NCBI RefSeq assembly: GCF_047149785.1
Contig: NZ_BAAGBE010000001.1
Span: 2,790,001-2,854,000, forward strand
Source: Nitrobacter sp047149785
GTDB lineage: Bacteria > Pseudomonadota > Alphaproteobacteria > Rhizobiales > Xanthobacteraceae
DNA: 64,000 nucleotides
Reading direction: 5' to 3'
Made by a program: the position numbers and the translations under genes. Of the stretch, positions 51,614-61,094 are shown piece by piece. The stretch's first letter is position 1. Each line of letters starts with the position of its first letter. The notes beneath the pieces were generated by a model. It was not told the origin of the DNA, made no database searches, and saw nothing but the letters and a program-made list of their open reading frames with translations.

Positions 51614-51793
51614 CTATTCCGCATCCTCCGCGTCAGTTTTGCTGGCGGGGATGGCATAGGCGCCTGAAAGCCAGCGGTTGAGATCGACATCGCGGCAACG
51701 CTCCGAACAAAACGGAAATGACGCCGCGACGGCGGGCTTGCCGCAGATCGGGCAGCGCTTTTTCGTGCGCCCGTTGGCTTTTTCAGCCGGCAT
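51614..51793 (-). CDS. yacG: YacG, small zinc-binding DNA gyrase inhibitor
   Basis: 59 aa from ATG 51793. KRCPICGKP and FCSERCRDVDLNRWLSGAYAIP form the YacG zinc finger (CxxC ... CxxxC). YacG binds gyrase GyrB and inhibits its activity. It overlaps the maf stop by 11 nt; the maf-yacG pair before tRNA-Phe is common in this group of alphaproteobacteria. Confidence 0.92.
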   Translation of the reverse strand: MPAEKANGRTKKRCPICGKPAVAASFPFCSERCRDVDLNRWLSGAYAIPASKTDAEDAE

Positions 51794-52406
51794 TCAACCA
51801 GCCGGAGCGGATTGGAAATCCCTCGCCGCCGAGCAACGAGACCGATTCGTAAAGCGGCAGGCCGACCACATTGGTATACGAGCCTACCAGCTTGACCACG
51901 AAAGAGCCGGCAATGCCCTGGATCGCGTAGCCGCCTGCCTTGCCGCGCCATTCGCCGGAGCCGATGTAGGCCTCGATGTCGTCCTCGGCCAGCCGCTTGA
52001 AGCGCACGCGGGTCTCAATCAGGCGTTGGCGAAAGTTTTCCTTCGGTGTCACGACACAGACAGCCGTATAGACACGATGATTGCGCCCCGAGAGCAGCCG
52101 CAGGCACTGCGAGGCCTCGTCGGCCAGATCCGCCTTGGGCAGGATGCGGCGGCCCACCGCGACGACGGTGTCGGCGGCCAGAACGAACGAACCGCGCAGT
52201 TCATCGTCGACCTGCACCGACTTCAGCGCCGCCTCGGCCTTGGCGCGCGCCAGGCGATTGGCGCAGGCACGCGGCAGTTCGCCCCGCGTCGGCGTTTCGT
52301 CGACATCCGTCGGACGCAGAGCGTCCGGTTCGATGCCTGCCTGGTTGAGCAGGCTGAGCCGCCGCGGCGAACCCGAGGCGAGAACGAGCTTGGTATGGCC
52401 TGACAT
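51783..52406 (-). CDS. maf: Maf-family nucleotide pyrophosphatase
   Basis: 207 aa. LVLASGSPRR (residues 7-16), PTDVDETP, AADTVV and GKAGGYAIQGIA are the Maf motifs. Maf enzymes hydrolyse non-canonical or canonical nucleoside triphosphates to monophosphates and can affect septum formation. The gene is coupled to yacG downstream. infA, often found before it in relatives, is not seen upstream here. Confidence 0.93.
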   Translation of the reverse strand: MSGHTKLVLASGSPRRLSLLNQAGIEPDALRPTDVDETPTRGELPRACANRLARAKAEAALKSVQVDDELRGSFVLAADTVVAVGRRILPKADLADEASQCLRLLSGRNHRVYTAVCVVTPKENFRQRLIETRVRFKRLAEDDIEAYIGSGEWRGKAGGYAIQGIAGSFVVKLVGSYTNVVGLPLYESVSLLGGEGFPIRSGWLNAG

Positions 52407-52536
52407 GCGGACTTCAGTTTGTCGGGGCGAGGATCGAGGCGCGCGCGGAACCTATCGGAACGCATCCCGTTCGACAACCGGCGATCGCCTTTGACTGCTC
52501 CCGGGAACCCGATGGAGAGTTCGCGCGGCGTAATGC

Positions 52537-52725
52537 CTACGCGCCGCGCCGGACGAACCCGCAATACAGCGCGACAGGAACCGCCAGCACGACCCAGGAA
52601 ACGCCGTCCCAGATGCCGTCGCCGAGCAGCGCCGAGAGCAATCCGACCGTGCTCAGGACCGCGATGACGGCCGGCCACGCGAAAATCTGACGGAGGGTCC
52701 GCCGCCCGGCCCGCGCCGGCGTCAT
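52537..52725 (-). CDS. small membrane protein of the siderophore operon
   Basis: 62 aa from ATG 52725, overlapping the PepSY gene stop by 4 nt. Two hydrophobic segments (WPAVIAVLSTVGLLSALLGDG and VSWVVLAVPVALYCGFV) suggest two transmembrane helices. Small proteins of this type follow PepSY genes in iron-uptake operons. Function unknown. Confidence 0.65.
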   Translation of the reverse strand: MTPARAGRRTLRQIFAWPAVIAVLSTVGLLSALLGDGIWDGVSWVVLAVPVALYCGFVRRGA

Positions 52726-53882
52726 GACGACAACATCGGGCGGTTGACCGCCGCCGTGGCGTCCGCGCGTTCGTGCGCGGCGCTTTCGCCGGGCTTGCGC
52801 CGCCGCAGCCACAGATAGACGCCCGTTCCGAGCACGATGATGGTCATCACGTCGAGCAGCGCCCAGATGATCTTCAGCGGCATTCCGCCATAGTCACCGA
52901 AATGCAGCGGCTGCGAGACGAACAGCGTCGTGACGTACCACGGCATGTTACGGCTGTCGCTGAGCTTGCCGGTTTCGGCGTCGATCAGCGCCGGCTTGAG
53001 CAGCCGCGACGTCACCGGCGTATCGCCGCGCATGAAGACCGCATAATGGCTCTTGCTCGTGAAAATCGTGCCGGGGAAGGCGATGAACGACGGCAGCATG
53101 CCCGGCGCGGCCGCCGCCGCCACGTCCGCCGCCTCCTGAACCGGTGTCGGATGGGCGGGCAAAGTCCGACCACGATACTGCGCCGTCATCTCGGCCAACT
53201 GGCCCTGCTGCCACATCTTGAGCACAAGGTCGGCCCAGGTGTTGATGACGCCGGTAAACCCCACGACCAGCGTCCACATCACCAGCAGGATGCCCGCGAG
53301 GTTATGCAGGTCGAGCCAGCGCACCACGCGCGGACGCCCGGTGCGATAGGCGCCGAACTTCTGCTTGCGCATCGACGGCGCGTAAACCACGACGCCGGAT
53401 ATGACCGCGGCGCAGAACAGAAGGCCCATCAGCCCGAGGAACAGCTTGCCGGGCAGGCCGGCGAACATATCCGAATGCAGCCTGAGCATGATGAAAGTGA
53501 AGCGCCCGGTGACGTCGGGCGCATCGAGATAAGCTCCGGTATGAGCGTCGACGCGGACGATGCGGTTGTCTGCCGGATTGGCGTCGATGGTCTTGCCGAC
53601 GCTGACCAGCATCGCGTTCGGATCGTCGCGGTCCCAGATCAGAAAATGCGGCACCTGCCCCGGCATGGCCGCCATGGCGCTCGCAACGACGCGATCGAGA
53701 TTCGCCGGCGGCGTGCCTTCAGGGACGGCGACCGCCTCGACCTGGTCATGCAGCAGTCCGTCGATCTCATCGTGGAAGATCAGCGGCAGCCCGGTGATGC
53801 ACAGCATCAGCATGAACAAGGTGCAAACGATGCTGGACCACTTGTGAGCCCAGCTCCATTTGCGCAAGGCGCTTGTCGTCAT
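52722..53882 (-). CDS. PepSY-domain inner membrane protein (putative siderophore iron reductase)
   Basis: 386 aa. Four hydrophobic segments (about residues 15-38, 145-170, 195-215 and 340-362) flank two periplasmic regions, as in PepSY_TM proteins. Conserved His residues appear in LHSDMF, DLHNLAG and PLHFGDY. Members next to TonB receptors are thought to reduce or release iron from siderophores at the inner membrane. It starts 8 bp after the receptor stop. Confidence 0.85.
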   Translation of the reverse strand: MTTSALRKWSWAHKWSSIVCTLFMLMLCITGLPLIFHDEIDGLLHDQVEAVAVPEGTPPANLDRVVASAMAAMPGQVPHFLIWDRDDPNAMLVSVGKTIDANPADNRIVRVDAHTGAYLDAPDVTGRFTFIMLRLHSDMFAGLPGKLFLGLMGLLFCAAVISGVVVYAPSMRKQKFGAYRTGRPRVVRWLDLHNLAGILLVMWTLVVGFTGVINTWADLVLKMWQQGQLAEMTAQYRGRTLPAHPTPVQEAADVAAAAAPGMLPSFIAFPGTIFTSKSHYAVFMRGDTPVTSRLLKPALIDAETGKLSDSRNMPWYVTTLFVSQPLHFGDYGGMPLKIIWALLDVMTIIVLGTGVYLWLRRRKPGESAAHERADATAAVNRPMLSS

Positions 53883-53890
53883 GCTCTAAC

Positions 53891-56209
53891 TCACTTCGTG
53901 ATCAGAGGCGGAGCGGGATCGGCGTTCCAACTATATTTTAGCGTGCCGAGCACGGTGCGGCCACTGCCCATCGCACAATACGGCAGCCCGGTCAGGCAGG
54001 ACTGGACATAGAAGCGATCCGCAAGGTTGGTGGCGTTGACTTGCATTTTCCAACCCTTCATGTCCGGCCTCAGATAAGCCAGGTCGTAACTCAAGGTTGC
54101 GTCGAACAGGGTGTAGGGCGGAATCACGAAGGTGTTTCCGGCGTCTCCGTAGCTGTCGCCGACATAACGCACGCCAGCCCCGACGCCGAAGCCGGCCAGC
54201 GGTCCGTTGTACCAGGTGTATTTGCCCCACAGCGACGCCTGGTCGAGCGCAGTGCTCTGCAGATATTTGCCGGCATTGCCGGCAAGGCTCCTGGTCACCC
54301 GCGGATCGATGTGGCTGTAGCCGGCAATGATCTCGAACTCCCGGGTCACGTTGCCGCGCGCCTCGAACTCGAATCCGCGCGCCCGCGCCGCATCGGTCTG
54401 GGTACTGAGGAAGGGATTGACCGGATCGGCGGTCAGGACGTTGTCCTGATTGATCTCGAACAATGCCGCGCTCAGCATCAGGTTCATGCCGTTCGGCTTG
54501 AACTTCACGCCGATCTCCTTGCCCTCGCCCGTGGTCGGCCTGAAGGCATTGCCGAAGCGGTCGGCGCCGAGGTTCGGCGTGAACGAGGTCGAATAGCTGA
54601 TATAGGGAGCGAGGCCGAAATCGAACAAATAGGTCAGGCCGACGCGGCCGGTCTGCGCCGAATCGAAGGTCCTGTAGGTGCCGGCCGGCGGCCAGAAGGC
54701 CTTGCTGATGAAACTGCTGCTCACCCAGTCCTGACGCCCGCTAACCGCCAGGGTCCAGCGATCCCATTTGATCTGATCCTGCAGATAGAGACCGGCCTGG
54801 CTCTGGCTGTCATCGCGCAGGATGAACGAACTCAACGAATTGAACGACGGAACCGCCGCGCCATAAACTGGGGCGTAGGCGTCGATCGGAGCAATTCCCG
54901 CAGACCGATAGTCGGTGCTGGCCGACAGGTTGAAGTAGTCGAACCCGGCGAGAACCTTGTGCACGAGGGGGCCGGTTCTGAAGTCCGCCTGCAACTGGTT
55001 GTCGAGCGTGTAGTTGCTGGCATGGGCAACGACATAATTGTAAGTCCGCGCGACCAGCCGGTCGCTCAGCATGCCTTCGCTGCGGGTCGCGGCGAGATTG
55101 TTATCGACGTTGAAGTAACGGAAGCTCTGCCTGAACTGCAGGTTGTTATTGAAGCGGTGCTCGAATTCGTAGCCCACCGAGAACTGCTCCAGCTTGAAGC
55201 CGTCCGGCCCCGGCTCGCCGAGATAGCGGCTGTAGGGAACGTGACCATTGGGATTTGGCAGAAACGATACCTGTCCCGGGACGTATTGCTGATACCCCTT
55301 GTTGTCGATCTTCGAATACTGCGACAGGATCGTTAAGCTGGTATCGGTGGTCGGCCGCCAGGTCAGGCTCGGCGCGAAGAATATCTTGTCGTCGGTCATG
55401 AAGTCGGTCTGCGTCTTGGAATCGCGACCGAGGCCGACAAGGCGATAGAGAAACTCGCCATTCCCGCCGACGGGACCGCCGATGTCGAAAGCGCCCTGGA
55501 AACGCTCGAACGAACCGAAGGTGCCTTCAACATCATAATGCGGCGTCGCCGTCGGCCTTTTGCTGACCATGTTGATGAGGCCTCCGGGATCGGACTGGCC
55601 GTAAAGCCCGGACGACGGCCCCTTCAAGACCTCCAGCCGCTCGAGCCCGTAGGTCTCGATGCGAGGAACGGCGAATGTCGTGGAGTCGTTCGGCAGGCGC
55701 AGTCCGTCGAGATAGCGCGGCGCGTCGAAGCCGCGCAGCTTCAGGAAATCGAAGAAGGTGTTGGCGCCGAAACTTTCGAGCGAGACGCCTGGCGTGTAGC
55801 GCAAGGCATCGTTGACGCTCTGCACGCCCTGCGCGGCGATCTGGTCCTGCGTCACCACGGAGATCGACTGCGGCGTTTCGAGGATCGGCGTATCGGTCTT
55901 GGACGCGGTCGCACTGCGGCTCGCGAGGTAGCCGTTCACATGACCCTTTGCGCGCTCGACGCCGGCGCCTGCATTCTCCTGCGGAACAACCGCCTGACGC
56001 TGCACGGGCGCGGCGGCACGGCGATTTGTCTGTGACGGGCGTGCTGCATGACGAACAGGTTTCGCCCGGCGCGCCGGCTTCGACTGCGGCGCGACCACCG
56101 TCACCGTCGGCAGCTCGGATTGCGCATGTCCTTCATCCGGCAAAGCGATCGACAATGCAACGATGCTGACGGTCGCAAGGCACACGCTCTTTGAATTCAT
56201 TCTCAGCAT
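53891..56209 (-). CDS. TonB-dependent siderophore receptor
   Basis: 772 aa from ATG 56209 (ATG 56200 and 56257 are alternatives). A signal peptide (LATVSIVALSIALPDEGHAQ) is followed by a TonB-box-like LPTVTVVAP and a Pro/Ala-rich linker. Next comes the plug (TPQSISVVTQDQIAAQGVQSVNDALRYTPGVSLESFG), then a 22-strand barrel ending in an aromatic residue region (TLKYSWNADP). This is the FhuA/FoxA-type plan: it imports ferric siderophore across the outer membrane. It starts an operon with PepSY and a small membrane protein. The 257-bp upstream gap has one TTCTAAA half-site of an Irr-type motif, too weak to call. Confidence 0.9.
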   Translation of the reverse strand: MLRMNSKSVCLATVSIVALSIALPDEGHAQSELPTVTVVAPQSKPARRAKPVRHAARPSQTNRRAAAPVQRQAVVPQENAGAGVERAKGHVNGYLASRSATASKTDTPILETPQSISVVTQDQIAAQGVQSVNDALRYTPGVSLESFGANTFFDFLKLRGFDAPRYLDGLRLPNDSTTFAVPRIETYGLERLEVLKGPSSGLYGQSDPGGLINMVSKRPTATPHYDVEGTFGSFERFQGAFDIGGPVGGNGEFLYRLVGLGRDSKTQTDFMTDDKIFFAPSLTWRPTTDTSLTILSQYSKIDNKGYQQYVPGQVSFLPNPNGHVPYSRYLGEPGPDGFKLEQFSVGYEFEHRFNNNLQFRQSFRYFNVDNNLAATRSEGMLSDRLVARTYNYVVAHASNYTLDNQLQADFRTGPLVHKVLAGFDYFNLSASTDYRSAGIAPIDAYAPVYGAAVPSFNSLSSFILRDDSQSQAGLYLQDQIKWDRWTLAVSGRQDWVSSSFISKAFWPPAGTYRTFDSAQTGRVGLTYLFDFGLAPYISYSTSFTPNLGADRFGNAFRPTTGEGKEIGVKFKPNGMNLMLSAALFEINQDNVLTADPVNPFLSTQTDAARARGFEFEARGNVTREFEIIAGYSHIDPRVTRSLAGNAGKYLQSTALDQASLWGKYTWYNGPLAGFGVGAGVRYVGDSYGDAGNTFVIPPYTLFDATLSYDLAYLRPDMKGWKMQVNATNLADRFYVQSCLTGLPYCAMGSGRTVLGTLKYSWNADPAPPLITK

Positions 56210-56514
56210 CGTGATACGCCCCCATAATCGCGACCGAACGAGCCACGTCACTAGCATTGCGATTCACGCTGTCGACCGATGGACGATTAGAAGCTCTACA
56301 AACCTGCGCGGCTCGGATTGTGTGCGACGCGTTTGTGCCTGCGGCACAGTGGTTTCCTATGCCAATGGCGCCGGACATTTTGGAGCTTGTCTAATTCTAA
56401 ATACGACGACGTGCCGGGATTTGGATCACGCCGATCCGGCGCGCCCCAACACCGCGCCATCTCGAAACCACCGTCGCCGCGCTTGCGAACCCCGCGCGAT
56501 CAACGCTGCTTCCG

Positions 56515-56982
56515 CTAAAGGCCCATATTGCCGCCCCGCGCGAAACGCTTGCGGATGCGCGAGAGCAATCCGTCGCAAACGTCGCGGTAAGCCTGCATGC
56601 GCTGCTCGCGGTTGCCCTCGACGGCGGTCGGATCCGGCGTCGGCCAGTATTCGACGTCGGCGGCGATGGTGCGCGTCAGTTCCAGCGCCTTGTGATGGGC
56701 TTCCGGCGACAGCGTGATGATGAGATCGAAATTGAGACCCTCCCAGTCCTCGAGGTCCTCGAACGTCACCGGACGGTGTTTGGAAATGTCCTGGCCGAAC
56801 TCAGCCATCACGGCGACGGCGAACGGATCGGTTTCGCCTTTCCTGACGCCGGCGGACCTCACATACAGGGTTCTCGGAAACATGTGCTGCAACAGGCTCG
56901 CCGCCATCGGCGAGCGCACGCTGTTGAGTTCGCAGGCGAACAAAACCGACTGCGGCCTGTGCACGCGCGCCGGCGCGTCCAT
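56515..56982 (-). CDS. low-molecular-weight protein-tyrosine-phosphatase-like / arsenate-reductase-like protein
   Basis: 155 aa. The phosphatase loop ACELNSVRS has the CX5R active site (Cys17, Arg23), and PDP near residue 115 may supply the general acid. In this bacterial group the gene accompanies the UPF0262 gene, hisD and murA. Substrate unknown; the family includes protein phosphatases and thioredoxin-coupled arsenate reductases. Confidence 0.85.
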   Translation of the reverse strand: MDAPARVHRPQSVLFACELNSVRSPMAASLLQHMFPRTLYVRSAGVRKGETDPFAVAVMAEFGQDISKHRPVTFEDLEDWEGLNFDLIITLSPEAHHKALELTRTIAADVEYWPTPDPTAVEGNREQRMQAYRDVCDGLLSRIRKRFARGGNMGL

Positions 56983-57075
56983 GCGCTCAGGCCGCTTTCG
57001 TTTTGCGCGCGCCTTCCGCGCAACCGTTTCGCATGAAGCGCGACGACAGCCGGTGCTCCCTGATTCGAACCATCG

Positions 57076-57570
57076 CTAACCCTTCCAGTGCAGCACGGAA
57101 ATCAACGTGAACAGCCGCCGCGCGGTCTCGAAGTCGACGCGGACCTTGCCGCTCAGCCGCTCCTGCAGCGTGCGCGAGCCTTCGTCGTGGACGCCGCGGC
57201 GACCCATGTCGAGGGCCTCGATCCGGTCGGGCGTCGCGGTCCGGATCGCCTGATAGTAGCTGTCGCAGATCATGAAGTAATCTTTCACGATCCGCCGGAA
57301 CGGCGTCAGCGACAACAGGTGCGTCACCACGGGCGCGCCGTCTTCGCGCCGGATGTCGAACATCAGGCGGTTGCCGGTGATCGCGATGTGCAACGTGAAC
57401 GGACCGCCGCCCGCGCCTTCCGGCGCGAACAGATTCTCTTCCACGAGATCGTAGATCGCGACCGCTCGTTCGTGCTCGATATCCGGCCCCGAACGCCCGA
57501 TCGACTCCTCGTCGAGCGTGACCGCCACAATGCGATTCCGGGATTCTTCCTCTGACGGGGCCTTGCTCAT
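57076..57570 (-). CDS. UPF0262 family protein
   Basis: 164 aa. IVAVTLDEESIGRSGPDIEHERAVAIYDLVEEN, then FTLHIAITGNRLMFDIRREDG and LTPFRRIVKDYFMICDSYYQAIR, match the UPF0262 family, conserved in alphaproteobacteria and usually beside hisD. The function is not known. It is about 150 bp after hisD with palindromic repeats between. Confidence 0.9.
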   Translation of the reverse strand: MSKAPSEEESRNRIVAVTLDEESIGRSGPDIEHERAVAIYDLVEENLFAPEGAGGGPFTLHIAITGNRLMFDIRREDGAPVVTHLLSLTPFRRIVKDYFMICDSYYQAIRTATPDRIEALDMGRRGVHDEGSRTLQERLSGKVRVDFETARRLFTLISVLHWKG

Positions 57571-57589
57571 TGCCTGCTGAGCCTACTGG

Positions 57590-57711
57590 TCCAATTCCAA
57601 CATTCGCATCCCATTTCGGCGCAGTCCCTCTGCGAATGTGGGAATTTGGTGGAGCTTTGAATTTGACATTCGCCCTGGAAACCCTCGCGGCGAGAGGCGG
57701 ATGTCAAATTC
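57590..57711. repeat. two related palindromes between hisD and the UPF0262 gene
   Basis: Palindrome 1 pairs CCAATTCCAACATTCGCA (57590-57607) with TGCGAATGTGGGAATTTGG (57632-57650). Palindrome 2 pairs GAATTTGACATTCGCC (57659-57674) with GGCGGATGTCAAATTC (57696-57711), matching at 15 of 16 positions. Both share the core ACATTCGC. There is no T-run, so they are not typical terminators. They resemble REP-like extragenic palindromes and may form RNA hairpins. Confidence 0.65.
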
Positions 57712-57717
57712 GATCCA

Positions 57718-59007
57718 CTAATTGAGGCGCACTCCGACCGAACGGGCATGGGCGTCGAGCCCCTCCGCCTTGCCCAGCGTCATCGCCGCCGGCCCCAGCG
57801 CCCGCAACTGGTCCGGCCCGCATTTGAGAATCGACGTCCGCTTGAGGAAGTCAAGCACCCCGAGGCCCGACGAAAAGCGCGCCGAGCGCGCCGTCGGCAG
57901 CACGTGATTGGAGCCGCCAACGTAATCGCCGATCGCCTCCGGCGTATGCGGCCCGATGAAGATCGCGCCGGCATTGCGGATCCGCGCGGCGAGGCCTTCG
58001 GGATCCGATGTCATGATCTCCAGATGCTCGGCGGCGATGGCGTCCGCGAGCATCACGGCCTGATCGAGGTTCTCCACGAGGATGACAGCGCCGAAATCGT
58101 TCCATGAGGCCCGCGCGATCTCCGCCCGCGGCAGCGTGGCGAGCTGCGCTTCGACCGCACGCTCGACGGCGGCGGCGAGCGTCGCGCTGTCGGTGATCAG
58201 GATCGATTGCGCGCTGGCATCGTGCTCGGCTTGCGCCAGCAGGTCGGCCGCGATCCAGTTCGCATTGCCGGTGTCGTCGGCGATGACGAGCACTTCCGAA
58301 GGGCCCGCGATCATGTCGATGCCGACCTTGCCGAACACCTGGCGCTTGGCGGCCGCGACATAGGCGTTGCCGGGTCCCACGATCTTGGCCACCGGCGCGA
58401 TCGTCGCGGTGCCGTAGGCGAGAGCGGCGACGGCCTGCGCGCCACCGACGCGATAGATTTCGGAAACGCCGCCGAGCCGCGCCGCCGCCAGCACCAGCGG
58501 ATTGATCCGACCATCCGGCGAGGGCACCACCATGACCACGCGCGCGACGCCTGCGACGTTCGCCGGCACCGCGTTCATCAGCACCGATGACGGATAGGCC
58601 GCGGAGCCGCCCGGCACATAAAGCCCGACCGCCTCGATCGCGGTCCAGCGCGAGCCGAGTTCGACCCCGAGCGCGTCGGTGAAGCGGTCGTCCTTCGGCA
58701 GTTGCCGGCGGTGAAAGATTTCGATGCGCTCGCGCGCCAGCTTGAGCGCATCGAGCGTCGCCGCATCGCAAGCGTCCACGGCCGCGTCGATCTCGGCGCC
58801 GGTAAAGCGCAGGCCGGCGGCATCGACGCAGAGCCGGTCGAACTTGCGCGTCGCCTCGATCAGCGCCGCGTCGCCGCGCGCCTTGACGTCCTCGACGATG
58901 GCGCGGGTGGCAGCCTCAATATCGGCCGAAACCTCCCGCTTGGTCGCGAGAAACGCCTTGAAGCGCGAGGCAAAGTCGGCGCTGCGGCTATCGATGCGGA
59001 TCGGCAT
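57718..59007 (-). CDS. hisD: histidinol dehydrogenase
   Basis: 429 aa from ATG 59007. GLYVPGGSAAYPSSVLMNAVPANVAGV, VGGAQAVAALAYGT, GPGNAYVAAAKRQVFG, AGPSEVLVIAD and LLAQAEHD are HisD signatures; His residues of the zinc site are present (AEHD; SNHVLPT). It catalyses the last two oxidations of histidine synthesis. The DUF2948-type gene often seen next to it in relatives is absent here. Confidence 0.96.
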   Translation of the reverse strand: MPIRIDSRSADFASRFKAFLATKREVSADIEAATRAIVEDVKARGDAALIEATRKFDRLCVDAAGLRFTGAEIDAAVDACDAATLDALKLARERIEIFHRRQLPKDDRFTDALGVELGSRWTAIEAVGLYVPGGSAAYPSSVLMNAVPANVAGVARVVMVVPSPDGRINPLVLAAARLGGVSEIYRVGGAQAVAALAYGTATIAPVAKIVGPGNAYVAAAKRQVFGKVGIDMIAGPSEVLVIADDTGNANWIAADLLAQAEHDASAQSILITDSATLAAAVERAVEAQLATLPRAEIARASWNDFGAVILVENLDQAVMLADAIAAEHLEIMTSDPEGLAARIRNAGAIFIGPHTPEAIGDYVGGSNHVLPTARSARFSSGLGVLDFLKRTSILKCGPDQLRALGPAAMTLGKAEGLDAHARSVGVRLN

Positions 59008-59158
59008 GAGGATGTTTTCCGGCAAATAAACAAGAACAAGGCTCGTCGCGAGCACAGGGCTCAATGGCGCGGCCCCAAATCGCCGTCAACCCTTTGTGGC
59101 GGCAGACGAACCTATAAATTCCGACCCGGCTCCGGATGCCGCGGGACGATCCCCCGCT

Positions 59159-60448
59159 TCAGTCCCGGATCCGTTCGATCGAAGCGCCGCACGCCGACAG
59201 TTTTCTCTCCAGGTGCTCGAAGCCGCGATCGAGATGGTAGACGCGGTTGACCATGGTCTCGCCTTCGGCGGCGAGCCCCGCGATCACCAGCGACACCGAG
59301 GCGCGCAAGTCCGTCGCCATCACCGGCGCGCCGCGCAGCGTCCCGATACCCTCGATGGTGGCGGTCTCGCCGTCGAGATGAATGCGCGCACCAAACCGCG
59401 CCAGCTCCTGCACGTGCATGAAGCGATTCTCGAAGATGGTCTCGGTGATGCGGGACGCGCCCTTGGCGCGCGTCATCAGCGCCATCAATTGCGCCTGAAG
59501 GTCGGTGGGGAAGCCGGGGAACGGTGCGGTCGAGACCGTCACCGGATCGATGCCGGCGCCGTTGCGGGCCACCCGAATGCCTTCGTTGTTCGGCGTGATG
59601 ACGGCGCCCGCCTCGCTCAGCACATCGAGCGCGGATTGCAGCAGTTCGGGGCGCGCGCCGCGCAGCAGCACCTCGCCTCCGGTCATCGCCACCGCCATCG
59701 CATAGGTGCCGGTCTCGATCCGGTCGGGCAGCACGGTGTGCCGCGCGCCGCCGAGCTTGCCGACTCCCTCGATGACGATCCGCGGCGTGCCTGCGCCGGA
59801 CACCCTCGCGCCCATTTTATTGAGACAATCGGCGACGTCGGCGATCTCGGGCTCGCAGGCCGCGTTGGTGATGACGGTTGTGCCCTTCGCCAGCGTCGCC
59901 GCCATCAGCGCGACGTGGGTGCCGCTCACGGTCACCTTGGGAAAATCGATCTCGGCACCGTTCAGGCCGCCGGGTGCTTTCGCGATCACGTAGCCGCCGT
60001 CGATCGCGATCTCGGCGCCGAGTTTTCCCAGCGCCATGATCAGGAGATCGACCGGACGGGTGCCGATAGCGCAGCCGCCGGGCAGCGATACCCTCGCCTC
60101 ATGCATCCGCGCCAGCAGCGGCGCGATCACCCAGAAACTCGCCCGCATCCGCGAGACCAGCTCGTACGGCGCCGTGGTGTCGATGATGTCGGCGGCCGAA
60201 ATGTGCAGGGTCTGTCCCTGATATTCGTGATCGCCCGGGCGCTTGCCCGCCGACATGATATCGACGCCGTGATTGCCGAGGATGCGCTGCAACTGCGCAA
60301 CGTCGGCGAGTCGCGGCACGTTGTCGAGGATCAGCGTCTCCTCGGTCAAAAGCGCCGCGATCATCAAGGGCAGCGCCGCGTTCTTCGCGCCGGAAATCGG
60401 AATGGTGCCGTTGAGCTTGTTGCCGCCGACGATGCGAATGCGATCCAT
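59159..60448 (-). CDS. murA: UDP-N-acetylglucosamine enolpyruvyl transferase
   Basis: 429 aa from ATG 60448. NKLNGTIPISGAKNAALPLM at the N-terminus and LPGGCAIGTRPVDLLIM with the catalytic Cys (the fosfomycin target) identify MurA, which makes the first committed step of peptidoglycan synthesis. Length and domain order are normal. It is about 150 bp upstream of hisD on the same strand. Confidence 0.96.
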   Translation of the reverse strand: MDRIRIVGGNKLNGTIPISGAKNAALPLMIAALLTEETLILDNVPRLADVAQLQRILGNHGVDIMSAGKRPGDHEYQGQTLHISAADIIDTTAPYELVSRMRASFWVIAPLLARMHEARVSLPGGCAIGTRPVDLLIMALGKLGAEIAIDGGYVIAKAPGGLNGAEIDFPKVTVSGTHVALMAATLAKGTTVITNAACEPEIADVADCLNKMGARVSGAGTPRIVIEGVGKLGGARHTVLPDRIETGTYAMAVAMTGGEVLLRGARPELLQSALDVLSEAGAVITPNNEGIRVARNGAGIDPVTVSTAPFPGFPTDLQAQLMALMTRAKGASRITETIFENRFMHVQELARFGARIHLDGETATIEGIGTLRGAPVMATDLRASVSLVIAGLAAEGETMVNRVYHLDRGFEHLERKLSACGASIERIRD

Positions 60449-60623
60449 GCCGATTCCTGTTTTCAATGCATGAAGTATAGGGCAAATCGCCCGGCGCTCC
60501 AAAACATGGAAAATTATGGCGATAGAGGGGGCTCAAGGCGCATTGGCTTCGGATAAAGCGGGCTTTCGCGGCAAGCCGTCGAACCTTGCCCGTCGCGCAG
60601 CGGAGAAACGACGGGCTTCGATG

Positions 60624-60797
60624 TCAATCGCCCCGACACTCCGAATCGGATTTGTCCGCATTCCCGGCTACAGCCTGATCGGCGCGGCCGCGAGACTGCA
60701 GTTTTCGCCGCTTGAGATTTTCGCGCAGCGCAGCGCGCAACCGCGTCTCGCGCCCCGCATCTGCTCCGTTGCGATCCGTGTCCGCTTTGTCGATCAT
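60624..60797 (-). CDS. small conserved alphaproteobacterial protein
   Basis: 57 aa from ATG 60797. The core RLRAALRENLKRRKLQSRGR is a charged helix found in short proteins of this group near murA. No function is known. It ends 175 bp before the murA start, so its transcript might continue into murA. The long upstream frame is not needed. Confidence 0.6.
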   Translation of the reverse strand: MIDKADTDRNGADAGRETRLRAALRENLKRRKLQSRGRADQAVAGNADKSDSECRGD

Positions 60798-61019
60798 GGC
60801 GCGCCTTGCTTGCTTGTCCGGACGCGCCCGTCCTGACCCGCAGAAAAAAATGGTGTGGAACGACGCCCGCAACATATACGTCACCGGCCTTGCGGCAACA
60901 GGCGCGGACGGTGCGGCTGTTCCTCGCCCAGCCGCCGCGCGCTTGCGCACCTTCCAGCCTTATGGCAAGGATCGGCCCGCCTTTGCGGGTCTTTTCAGGT
61001 TGATTCCCGCGCCGGGCCT

Positions 61020-61094
61020 GCTGCCGTAGCTCAGTGGTAGAGCACTCCATTGGTAATGGAGAGGTCGACAGTTCAATCCTGTCTGGCAGCACCA
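61020..61094 (+). tRNA. tRNA-Thr (anticodon GGT)
   Basis: Acceptor GCTGCCG pairs with TGGCAGC and is followed by an encoded ACCA. The D-arm is TAGCTCAGTGGTAGAGC, the anticodon loop TTGGTAA gives GGT, and the T-loop is AGTTCAATCCT. It is the only other tRNA gene seen in the window; no integrase lies beside it. Confidence 0.94.
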
